DNA of 64,000 nt from NCBI GenBank assembly GCA_900548005.1, contig URIZ01000003.1:1-64000 (forward strand), written 5' to 3'. Both the position numbers and the translations under genes were made by a program. This document shows, one piece after another, positions 52,972 to 61,800 of the stretch. Below the pieces are notes generated by a model. It was given only the letters and a program-made list of their open reading frames with translations. It made no database searches and had not been told where the DNA came from. Origin of the DNA: an uncultured Eubacteriales bacterium (GTDB lineage: Bacteria > Bacillota > Clostridia > Christensenellales > CAG-917). The number at the start of each line of letters is the position of its first letter. The stretch's first letter is position 1.

Positions 52972-55026
52972 TTACAGATTCATCGCCACATCCCATGCGC
53001 CCCAAATGACGGTGCGAAGGTTGCCCACTTTTGCGCTGTCGCCGACAATATGCACGTGTTTGCTCTTGTCTGAAAGCGGAGCGGGAATATATCCGACCGA
53101 CATTATCACCGAATCGGCAGGAATCTCAAAGACTTTGCCGTCTTTGTCTTGCACCTTCACGCCCTTGTCGGTGACTGCAAGCAGTTTTGTGTTGAGATGC
53201 ACGGGCACTTTGTGCAGCGCGAAATATTCTCTCAAATAGGACGAGTTGGCAAGGCATACGCCCTTGACTGCGATAAGGTCGTTCTTCATCTCGACAATGG
53301 TGGGATGCTTGCCTTTTAGGTGCAATTCGTATGCAATCTCGCAGCCCGTCAAGCCACCGCCGATGACCACGACGTTGTCGCCCACTTGTTTGTTGCCAAG
53401 CAAGAAATCGCACGCTTCCACCGTCTTTTCCACACCGGGAACGTTGAATTTTCTTGCCACTGCGCCGGTTGCGACAACCACTTCGTCCGCATCGAGCTTG
53501 CTCACGTCCGTCACCGTGGTGTTGAACTTCACTTCGATGCCCAAATCTTTGATTTGTTTTCTATACCACTCTATGAGTTCTTTGTCTTTTTCTTTGAATG
53601 ACGGTGCTGCCGCCGCTACGAAAATGCCGCCGAGCCTATCCGACTTTTCGTAGATTGTGACTTTGTGTCCGCGAAGAGTTGCAACTCTTGCCACTTCCAT
53701 ACCGCCTATGCCACCGCCGATAACCGCGATTTTCTTCGGCTTGGAAGTCGGAACGATTTTGTATTTTTTGGACTGCATGGTGTGCGGATTGAGCGCGCAA
53801 CGAGCCATACCCGCGGTGTCCGACAAGTCCTGATCGTTTGCAACGCCGTTGTAATGCGCCATATTGAAACAGCCGTTGTGACAGCAGATGCAAGGCAAAA
53901 TGTCATCTTGGCGACCTTGCATGAGTTTTGTCACCCACTCGGGATCGGCAATGAATTGGCGAGCAACGCCCATGCCGTCGATTTTGCCGTCCGCAATGGC
54001 TTTTGCCGCGTCTTCGGGAGTCATACGACCTGCGCAAACCACAGGAATATCCACCGCTTTTTTGAGCTCTTCGCAGTCTTCGAGATTGCAGTTTTGCGGC
54101 ATATATACCGGCGGATGCGCCCAATACCATGCGTCGTACGTGCCGTTGTCGGAGTTGAGCATATCATAGCCTGCGTCTTGGAGCATTTTCGCCGCGATTT
54201 TGCTCTCTTCCATATCGCGTCCCACTTCCACGTATTCTTCGCCCGGGAGCGCGCCTTGACGGAAACCTTTGGTCTTGGACACAACGGAGTATCTCAAAGA
54301 CACGGGATAGTCTTCACCGCACACACGCTTGATTTCCTTGACGATCTCGATGGGGAAACGGTATCTGTTCTCAATAGATCCGCCGTATTCGTCCGTGCGT
54401 TGATTGGTGTATTTCATGGTGAATTGGTCAAGCAAATAGCCCTCGTGCACTGCGTGGATTTCAACGCCGTCAACGCCTGCTTCCTTGCACATCTTAGCCG
54501 TCTGTCCGAATGCGTAGATAAACTCTTTGATCTCGTCAATCGTCATCGCGCGGGACGGCACTTTGTCACTCCAACGGTTCGGATTGGGGCTTGCGCTCAT
54601 GGTGAGTTGGTCGATGTTGATAAACGGCTTTGCGATCGCGCCCAACAATTTGTTGGTGTAAAGATTCTCCATCAAGCCCGTGATTGCAAACGAACGCCCG
54701 AATCCCGCCGTCAGCTGAACAAACATCTTTGCGCCCGTCTTGTGAATCTCGTCCATAAAGGGCTTGAGATGTCTGAACGAGCTTTTACTCTTGTACAGCC
54801 AGCTGCCACCAATCACGTTGCGTATCGGCGCAATGCCCGGCAAAATCAGACCGACGTTGTTCTTTGCCCTGTCAAGCAAGAAGTTTGCGGCTTCCTTGTC
54901 AAAATGGTGCGGCTCCATCCATCCGAAAATGGAAGTTCCGCCCATAGACGTGAGCACAATGCGGTTTTTGATCTCGCAGTTGCCGATCTTCCAAGGCGTA
55001 AACAGACTTTGATATTTTTCGTCCAT
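52972..55026 (-). CDS. NADH:flavin oxidoreductase / 2,4-dienoyl-CoA reductase-type protein
   Basis: A 684-residue iron-sulfur flavoprotein. Residues 1-370 are an Old Yellow Enzyme TIM barrel (FTPWKIGNCEIKNRIVL; active-site GVEIHAVHEGYLLDQF), then a 4Fe-4S cluster (C379, C382, C386, C410), then FAD and NAD domains (IAVIGGGIGGMEVARVA, VVVIGGGLTGCEIAYEL). This is the architecture of dienoyl-CoA reductase, enoate reductase and the bile-acid enzymes BaiCD/BaiH; the substrate is not assigned. AAGGAG precedes the ATG at 55026. Confidence 0.9.
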   Translation of the reverse strand: MDEKYQSLFTPWKIGNCEIKNRIVLTSMGGTSIFGWMEPHHFDKEAANFLLDRAKNNVGLILPGIAPIRNVIGGSWLYKSKSSFRHLKPFMDEIHKTGAKMFVQLTAGFGRSFAITGLMENLYTNKLLGAIAKPFINIDQLTMSASPNPNRWSDKVPSRAMTIDEIKEFIYAFGQTAKMCKEAGVDGVEIHAVHEGYLLDQFTMKYTNQRTDEYGGSIENRYRFPIEIVKEIKRVCGEDYPVSLRYSVVSKTKGFRQGALPGEEYVEVGRDMEESKIAAKMLQDAGYDMLNSDNGTYDAWYWAHPPVYMPQNCNLEDCEELKKAVDIPVVCAGRMTPEDAAKAIADGKIDGMGVARQFIADPEWVTKLMQGRQDDILPCICCHNGCFNMAHYNGVANDQDLSDTAGMARCALNPHTMQSKKYKIVPTSKPKKIAVIGGGIGGMEVARVATLRGHKVTIYEKSDRLGGIFVAAAAPSFKEKDKELIEWYRKQIKDLGIEVKFNTTVTDVSKLDADEVVVATGAVARKFNVPGVEKTVEACDFLLGNKQVGDNVVVIGGGLTGCEIAYELHLKGKHPTIVEMKNDLIAVKGVCLANSSYLREYFALHKVPVHLNTKLLAVTDKGVKVQDKDGKVFEIPADSVIMSVGYIPAPLSDKSKHVHIVGDSAKVGNLRTVIWGAWDVAMNL

Positions 55027-55070
55027 AATAAATCTCCTTATCAAATTTTTATCAATTTTTTTACAAGTGT

Positions 55071-55099
55071 ATTTTATATCATATATAACCAAAAATCAA
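55071..55099 (-). promoter_or_regulatory. SigA promoter of the ene-reductase gene
   Basis: TTGATT (55099-55094), 17 nt, TAAAAT (55076-55071) on the minus strand. Confidence 0.55.
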
Positions 55100-55203
55100 G
55101 ACTGAATTTGAGCATTTCGAGCCAAAACAGCCACAAAAACGCAAAAATGGCTACTATCATACACAACGCAAGAAGTTTTTTAAGAAAATATATAGATTTT
55201 TGC

Positions 55204-55232
55204 TTGCGTCACGGGCAAAATTATGATATTAT
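55204..55232 (+). promoter_or_regulatory. Promoter of the tRNA-Glu gene
   Basis: TTGCGT (55204-55209), 17 nt, TATTAT (55227-55232), 20 nt before the tRNA. Confidence 0.55.
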
Positions 55233-55251
55233 CACAAAGCAATATCGATTT

Positions 55252-55327
55252 GCCCTCATGGTCAAGCGGTTCAAGACGTCGCCCTCTCACGGCGGAAACT
55301 AGGGTTCGATTCCCTATGGGGGTACCA
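55252..55327 (+). tRNA. tRNA-Glu (anticodon CUC)
   Basis: A 76-nt cloverleaf. Acceptor GCCCTCA pairs with TGGGGGT (including G-T pairs), anticodon stem TCGCC/GGCGG encloses loop CTCTCAC giving anticodon CTC, T-arm TAGGG-TTCGATT-CCCTA, and the 3' CCA is encoded. Confidence 0.93.
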
Positions 55328-55650
55328 AACAAAAAGAACATATCAACACGATATGTTCTTTTTCGTTTAAATAAGCATTTTTAGGGAATCGAACGGGCGG
55401 ATAAGCTCACAATCCTGTGAATTGTGAGCCCGCCCAGGCGTGATAGCGCAGACCTATGAGAAGTCGTGCGGAAAACAATAAAGATGTGTGCCTGTGTCGT
55501 GCGGGCAATTTGCATAGGTCAAGCGGCGCGATTCCCTATGGGGGTACCAAATGAAAAAACATATCATTGCGATATGTTTTTTTTCATTTCACACAAAATT
55601 TAGGGAATCGAACGGGCAGATAAGTGCACAATCCGGTGAATTGTATATAA
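55307..55650. repeat. tRNA-Glu 3'-end duplication unit of about 220 bp
   Basis: The 23-nt tRNA 3' end starting CGATTCCCTATGGGGG recurs at 55529-55551 (offset 222), again followed by a similar terminator hairpin (55554-55584). Also twice (55382 and 55601, offset 219) is TAGGGAATCGAACGGGC, the reverse complement of the T-arm. The first unit contains an elaborate hairpin GCTCACAAT-CCTGTGA-ATTGTGAGC enclosed by GGGCGG/CCGCCC, and GACCTATG/CATAGGTC flank its middle. No integrase or other gene is present. Confidence 0.8.
55331..55363 (+). terminator. Terminator of tRNA-Glu
   Basis: AAAAAGAACATATC, loop AACAC, GATATGTTCTTTTT. Confidence 0.85.
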
Positions 55651-55739
55651 TTGTTAAAGAGAAAACAATATGAAAAATGCGGAACGGTTTCGTTTCGCAT
55701 TTTTCATGATTATATATGGAATCGTGAATATCTAACAGG

Positions 55740-57686
55740 TTATTTTTCGAGTTTCACAGTGGTTTTCGTGCCTTTGTTGACGCGCATGGCGTTGAGAATT
55801 GCGGCGATTGCGACACCTACGTCGCCCACAACCGCTATCCACATGGAATATGCGCCGAGAACGCCTGTTGCGGACAATGCCATGATCAATATCTTCACCG
55901 CAAGAGAGCCGACGATATTCTCGTACACAACGCGCATGGTCTTTTTGGCGATGCGTTTTGCGGTGGATATGCCTTTCAAATCGTCTTGCATAAGCACAAC
56001 GTCGCTTGCCTCGATTGCCGCGTCACTGCCCACACCACCCATTGCGATGCCGATGTCGGAGCGCATAAGCACGGGCGCGTCGTTGATGCCGTCACCCACA
56101 AAGCAAAGAACGTCGCCTTTCTTCTTTTCGGAAAGCAATTGTTCAACGTGTTCCACCTTGTTTTGCGGAAGAAGAGACGCTTTGAAGTCGGAAAGTCCGA
56201 TTTCTTGCGCAACACTTGCCGCGATGACTTCGTTGTCACCGGTGAGCATAACGGTTTTTGCGCCCATAGCGTTGAGTTCGGATATAGCTTGCTTGGATTC
56301 GGGTTTGATCTCGTCCGAGATAAGCAGCGAGCCGACAAAATTACCGTTTCTTGCCACGTACACCACAGTTCCGACGCCGTTTTGCTTGACAAAATCGATG
56401 TCGTAGGACTTCATCAACTTCTCGTTGCCGCAATATATCACGTCATCGCCCTTTGTTGCGATAATGCCGAAACCCGCCACGTTTGTGAGCGCGTATCCGC
56501 TCTCGATTTCGCCGTGATAGCAGCCGACAATGGAGCGAGCAATCGGGTGATTGGAGTCACGCTCGGCAATTGCCGCAAGGCGCAACACTTCGTCTTTGTC
56601 GCTTTCGGGCTCAACGGCGGTGACGGCAAAGTTGCCTTTTGTGAGCGTACCCGTCTTGTCAAACACAAACACGTTGGCGCGATCGAGCATTTCAAGATAG
56701 TTCGAACCTTTGATGAGTATGCCCTGTCTAGACGCAGAGCCTATGCCTGCAAAGAACGAGAGCGGCACGGAAACGACAAGCGCGCAAGGGCAAGACACGA
56801 CAAGGAAGGAAAGTCCGCGATATATCCACGTGTACCAATCCTTTGACACTGCGCCGCCGATGATTGCAAGCAAAACCGCAACGCCGACAACGGTGGGAGT
56901 GTAATATTTCGCAAATTTTGTGATGAAGTTTTCAGCCTTGGATTTCTTGCTCGAAGCGTTTTCAACAAGGTCAAGTATTTTAGAAACGGTCGAATCATAG
57001 AATACTTTTGTCACTTGAACGTCGATTTGTGATGTAAGATTGACACAGCCGCTGATCACGTCATCCCCTTCTTCGAGTTCTCTGGGGAGCGATTCTCCTG
57101 TCAGAGCTTTTGTGTCAAGCGTGGTCGATCCGCTTACGATTATTCCGTCAAGCGGCACTTTTTCTCCCGGGTAAACCACGATCACGTCACCCACATGCAC
57201 TTCACTCGGATCGAACTGTTCCACTATGCCGTCTTCACGCTTGACGTTGGCATAGTCGGGGCGAATGTCCATAAGCGCGGATATCGACTTTCTCGATTTG
57301 CCCGTTGCGTAACTTTGGAAAAACTCGCCGACTTGATAGAACAGCAACACTGCGCAACCCTCGTCAAAACCTTCTTGTTTCAATCCCGTCACGCTTGTGT
57401 AGATTCCGAGCGCAAACGCGCCGAGCGATGCAACGCACATAAGCAAGTTTTCATCGAGCACTTGTCCGTGAACGATGTTGCGCCCTGCCTTGAACAAAAC
57501 GTCATAGCCGATTGCGATATACACGGCAAAATACAAGAAGAATGGCAACAGCCAGCCGTATTTGCCGCCCGCCGCGCCTGCCAGCCCGACAACCTTGTCG
57601 GTGACAAGTATCACCAAAAATGCCGCCAGCGTCACGCATATACGAATAAGATTCTTTCTTTCTTTTCTTGTCAGTTTGTTTTTCAT
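55740..57686 (-). CDS. Heavy-metal P1B-type ATPase (Zn/Cd/Pb type)
   Basis: A 648-residue metal-exporting ATPase. The membrane CPC motif is in SCPCALVVSVP, phosphorylation site DKTGTLT, SNHPIARS with the HP pair, hinge VGDGINDAPVL; the last membrane helix has the Asp in AVVGDVGVAIAAILNAMR typical of Zn/Cd exporters. There is no N-terminal metal-binding domain; instead a separate 72-residue HMA protein is encoded upstream. An ArsR-type repressor heads the cluster. Zn2+/Cd2+ export is inferred. Confidence 0.92.
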   Translation of the reverse strand: MKNKLTRKERKNLIRICVTLAAFLVILVTDKVVGLAGAAGGKYGWLLPFFLYFAVYIAIGYDVLFKAGRNIVHGQVLDENLLMCVASLGAFALGIYTSVTGLKQEGFDEGCAVLLFYQVGEFFQSYATGKSRKSISALMDIRPDYANVKREDGIVEQFDPSEVHVGDVIVVYPGEKVPLDGIIVSGSTTLDTKALTGESLPRELEEGDDVISGCVNLTSQIDVQVTKVFYDSTVSKILDLVENASSKKSKAENFITKFAKYYTPTVVGVAVLLAIIGGAVSKDWYTWIYRGLSFLVVSCPCALVVSVPLSFFAGIGSASRQGILIKGSNYLEMLDRANVFVFDKTGTLTKGNFAVTAVEPESDKDEVLRLAAIAERDSNHPIARSIVGCYHGEIESGYALTNVAGFGIIATKGDDVIYCGNEKLMKSYDIDFVKQNGVGTVVYVARNGNFVGSLLISDEIKPESKQAISELNAMGAKTVMLTGDNEVIAASVAQEIGLSDFKASLLPQNKVEHVEQLLSEKKKGDVLCFVGDGINDAPVLMRSDIGIAMGGVGSDAAIEASDVVLMQDDLKGISTAKRIAKKTMRVVYENIVGSLAVKILIMALSATGVLGAYSMWIAVVGDVGVAIAAILNAMRVNKGTKTTVKLEK

Positions 57687-57764
57687 AGTCTTGAATATGT
57701 TGTTTATATTGTTTACAACGGCGATGTTTTATAGTTATATTTTTGTTAAAACACAATATTGAGA

Positions 57765-57865
57765 TGAAGAACAAGGAAAAGGTGTTCTGCAAAAAACCAA
57801 GCGTACAATGCGTACGCGATTTTGAGCAGACACACTCTGACGCAGTTATTGCTCAATAGTGCGTT
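57765..57865 (-). repeat. Structured hairpin element between HMA gene and ATPase
   Basis: Outer stem GTGTTCTGC with GCAGACACAC (57782-57790 with 57826-57835, one bulge), CAAAA/TTTTG in place of CAAC/GTTG, inner stem GCGTAC/GTACGC, and the tail GACGCAGTTATT followed by a small imperfect hairpin. It begins right at the HMA stop codon. It lies inside the operon, so as a terminator it would reduce ATPase expression relative to the chaperone. Confidence 0.75.
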
Positions 57866-58084
57866 TTACAGAAGAATAACGCAGTCGGGCTCGATCTTTT
57901 TGCACACCTTCACCACTTTCTTCATAATGTCGTCAAATTGAGCGTCATCTGCCTCGATGATCAGACGTTGCATCATAAAGCTGACGGTTGCCGATTGCAC
58001 TCCGTCAAGAGCGTTGATTGCGTTTTCCATTTTTGCGGCGCAGTTTGCGCAGTCGAGATCTTCGAGCTTGTAAATCTTTTTCAT
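57866..58084 (-). CDS. HMA-domain metallochaperone
   Basis: A 72-residue ferredoxin-like heavy-metal-associated domain with metal site DLDCANCAAKME (CxxC). It looks like the missing N-terminal domain of the adjacent ATPase encoded as a separate protein. The end is EPDCVILL with one more Cys. Confidence 0.9.
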   Translation of the reverse strand: MKKIYKLEDLDCANCAAKMENAINALDGVQSATVSFMMQRLIIEADDAQFDDIMKKVVKVCKKIEPDCVILL

Positions 58085-58153
58085 AGTGACTCCTTTATTT
58101 GCACCCTGCTATGAAGGTTTTTGATGTTCTAATGCATTCAAACATTTTGATTG

Positions 58154-58169
58154 TTGAACAAATGTTCAA
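58154..58169. promoter_or_regulatory. Second ArsR operator-like palindrome
   Basis: TTGAACA-AA-TGTTCAA, between arsR and the HMA gene. Shares half-site TTGAACA with the site upstream of arsR. Confidence 0.6.
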
Positions 58170-58209
58170 GCGTTATCCGAGAAAAAACAGGGATTTTCTC
58201 CCTGTGGAT

Positions 58210-58521
58210 TTATTTCTCGTTGACGTGGTCGAGCCCGCATTGCATGATGAGCGTCACGTGATCGTCATCAAGCGAATAGCGCACTTCTTTGCCTTCTTTC
58301 GTGCCTTTGACAAGTTTTATGGCTTTGAGCACTCTGAGCTGATGCGATATTGCGGACGTTGTCATATTGAGCGCGTCTGCAATCTCCCCCACGCACATAT
58401 CCTTTGCCTTCAAGCAGCTCAAAATCTTCACTCTCGTCGGATCGCCAAGAGCCTTGAACAGCTCGGCAAGCGAGAGCACCACTCCTTCTTTTGGCATTTT
58501 GTTGTTGTCGTTGGTATCCAT
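58210..58521 (-). CDS. ArsR/SmtB-family metal repressor
   Basis: A 103-residue winged-helix repressor: FKALGDPTRVKILSCLKAKDMCVGEIADAL, recognition helix SAISHQLRVLK, wing EGKEVRYSL, and C-terminal DDHVTLIMQCGLDHVNEK with His/Asp/Glu residues at the place of the alpha-5 zinc site. Controls the downstream efflux genes through palindromes at 58533-58556 and 58154-58169. Confidence 0.92.
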   Translation of the reverse strand: MDTNDNNKMPKEGVVLSLAELFKALGDPTRVKILSCLKAKDMCVGEIADALNMTTSAISHQLRVLKAIKLVKGTKEGKEVRYSLDDDHVTLIMQCGLDHVNEK

Positions 58522-58532
58522 ATTATCTCCGT

Positions 58533-58597
58533 TTGAACAATTGAGCGATTGTTCAACTGTTCATTTATATACTATTCCCGATACGTCAAATTGTCAA
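58533..58597 (-). promoter_or_regulatory. arsR promoter and operator
   Basis: Promoter TTGACA (58597-58592), 17 nt, TAGTAT (58574-58569). Operator TTGAACAAT-N6-ATTGTTCAA (58533-58556) lies just downstream of the expected start, the usual place for ArsR-family repression. Confidence 0.75.
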
Positions 58598-58751
58598 CAC
58601 ATTTTTGAAAAATTTTTTGAGATTTTATATATTTTTTTCATAACGTTTTTCAAAAATACGCTCAAAACCGCTCACTCGCCGATTTTGTCGTACAAACCGT
58701 CCGAATACGACTATTTTCGCCATAGAATAGGCAAAAAAATCAAATTCAATA

Positions 58752-58780
58752 TTGATTTTGGTTTTTTGATATTGTACAAT
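58752..58780 (+). promoter_or_regulatory. Promoter of the large phosphoesterase gene
   Basis: TTGATT (58752-58757), 17 nt, TACAAT (58775-58780). Confidence 0.6.
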
Positions 58781-58828
58781 AGTATAGAAAGTTATTTGTG
58801 CGCGCATACGCGTGCATAAGGAGGAATT

Positions 58829-61800
58829 ATGAGCAAATCTTCAACGCGCCGCGTTCCGATGGTTCTTATCGTCGTGCTTGCAATCTTGCTTGCAAGTTTG
58901 ATGAGTTTTTCCATTGTAGACGGCATTTCAAAGGCGGATGAGAATATTGTCAAGCAAAATTCTCTATCCCTCGGGCATCTTAGCGACATCCACTACTTCC
59001 CGCTTCACCACTGCTATCAAGATGTAAAAGCCGACAACTACAAAACGAGCGATTTTTACGATTCCATGACGGGCGACACCAAGCTCGTGCTTGAAAGCGG
59101 CATCATCTTGAAACAACAGGTGGAAGCTCTCATCAAAGACGCAAAAAACGGCAAATGTCCGCAATTTGTGCTTGCGACGGGCGACCTGTCCAAGAACGGC
59201 GAAGCGACGGCTCTTGTGGACGTTGCAAACTCCCTTCGCTACATGCAAAACGAAATAAGAAAGATTGCGGGATATGAAAACTTCCAAGTTTTCGCAACAC
59301 CGGGCAACCACGATCTTTACAACACTTCGGGTGCGCTCTACTCTCAAAAGGACGGATCGGCAAGAAAATCCGACGCTTTGAGCGCAATGCAATTCGCGCT
59401 TGTGTTTGCAGGCCTCGGCTATCCCAACGCAAACCTTACAGGCGATGACGGCGCAATCGATCTCACCGAATATCTGCCCGAAGATTATTGGTTCGGCGAG
59501 TTTACAAAGGATTATCAAGTTTCCTACAACTCGGACAAAGTCAACATCCACTACTACAACGAAAATCTCAAAGCTGTCGCATCCAAAACCACGACCGCAG
59601 AGAAACTTGCGCTTTACTACGCAATCGGCGACGTGAACAACGCTCTTTCTTTCTCGGCAGAGATTCTCAATCCGGGGCTTGAAGACTATTCTCTTCTCGT
59701 CATTGACGCAAGCGACAGACAAGCGGCGGATATCGGCGCGCTCGTTCGCATCAACAAGAGCGAATACGAAGCTCTCAAAGCAGCAGGCAAAGCCGCCGAT
59801 TTCAAATATTACCTTGAAAAAGCGGACGGAGCTATCAACACGGACAAAGAAGCAAGCGCAGACGAGCTTGCGCGCGCTCTTGCAAGCGGCAGCCACGTCT
59901 ATCGCTCAACGGGACTCGACCACCTTTGCGGCGGACGTCTCACCGAACAGTTACTTAACTGGATGCAAAAATATTGCGAGCAACAAAAGGCTGAAGGCAA
60001 ATCCACTCTCGGCGAAGAGACCGTGATTGCGTGTTTCCACCAAAACGCTCTTCCTCACTGGGAAATGGAAGATGAAATTCTCAAAGACTTCACCATTTAC
60101 AACTGGGAAAACACCGCAAAACGCATGCTCGATATGGGCATTCGCTACGTCTTTACGGGACACATGCACGTTTGCGACGCTATGACCTACACAGATGCGG
60201 CAGGCAGAACGTTGTACGATTTCCAAACGGGTTCTTGCGTGAGCTACTACTCTCCAAGAAGATACACCACCATTTCAAGATACGATGCAAACGGCAAACT
60301 CGGTGAAGATTGCGTGTCCAACGTCATGACTCTCGACACAGTCGGCATCAAAGAAGTGCCGTCAAGCAACGTTTTTGACGCTGCGCCGTGGGATCAAGCG
60401 GCATTCGATGCGGCAATTGCGATATACAAGGAAGCCCCCACTCACGCAAACTGGGAAGCAGTCGTTGCCACCAACTCCGACTATCTTGCGTATATCATTC
60501 AATACGACGATATGTCTCGCCTTTCATACAACGACTACATCACAAAAGAGATCTACTCTCAACTTCTCGACAGACTCGTCAGTCACTTCATTAATCAAGG
60601 CACGATAGATTCTTTGGTGAGCAAAGTCACCGACGTCGTAGCAGGTGATAACATGGTCGTCGGACTTGTTCGAAGCACGCTCTTCCCCGACATCCAAGTG
60701 CCAAGCGAAGAATTTGAAGGCGACTTCGACACCGTCAAGATCGACTCCCAAAAAGCTCTTTGCGGTCTTGTAGACTACATTCTCGACACCGTGCTCTACG
60801 ATATGCCCTACAAGTACAACGGCGAAACCGTCAACAAGGTGCTTGACGTTGTCAACAAAGTGGTAGGCAACATTCTCGATTGGTCTTTCGGCGACGAAAA
60901 CATTCAATCGAGCGTCAACCCCGCCAACAAGGGCAAAATGAAAGTGCAGGATATTGCGTCTTTCATTCTCACCGCGCACACTATCGGCATCGAGATTTCC
61001 TTTGACGAAACCTACGATTCAATCGATGCAAAATACACCGAAGTTGCCTGCGGCGAAGAAACTTTCCGCTTCCAACAACCCACCGACGCAACTTATCGTA
61101 AACGTATGCTCGCCGCACTCAACGATATGTGCGACCAACTCGAAAGCGGCGTGTTTGTGGACAGACTTTTGAAGGCTCTTCTCAACCCCGTATTCTCTGA
61201 CGAAGGCTCTGTGCTCAAAACTCTGCTCACCCACAAATTCGACTTCAACAATGCGGTGACAAAGGGCTACATCACCAAAGATGAAATGACCAGTTTGAAG
61301 GATGGTCTTGGAAAAGGTCTCCCCGGTCTTCTCAAACTGCCCGTTGTCAAAACCGCTCTTGAAAAATTCGGCATCAATCTTCAACTCGCAGACGACTTCT
61401 CAATCGACGCGGAAAACTTTGTGATTGCCGACGTCGTCAACGATTTGTTGCCTGCAATCAAGCCAATTGTCGCAAAACTTCTCGGATTCACCCTTGACGG
61501 AAACGACGTAATCGGCATTGTGCAAAACTTCCTTGACAGCTATCTTGTTGACAGTTTCTACAAGGGCCTCGGCGGCATTGCCAAAGACATTGTCGTGACG
61601 TTTGCAACAGACGTATATCCCGACCTTGCAGACTTCACCAACCCTGCCGCTCCCACCACGTTCCAACCCCACGCAGACTATGTGTACGGCAATGTGAAAC
61701 TCTCCTATTTGGCATCGCTCAACAAAGTATCGCAAGTGGGCGCAACCTTCAATGCGGCAACGCAAGACAACGGCAGAGTGCCTTCAAGAGTCACCGCAAA

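Noticed and set aside
53665..55302. Long open frame of about 545 codons on the plus strand
   Set aside because: Antisense to the ene-reductase gene, whose motifs and ribosome site are clear; it also runs through the tRNA-Glu gene.
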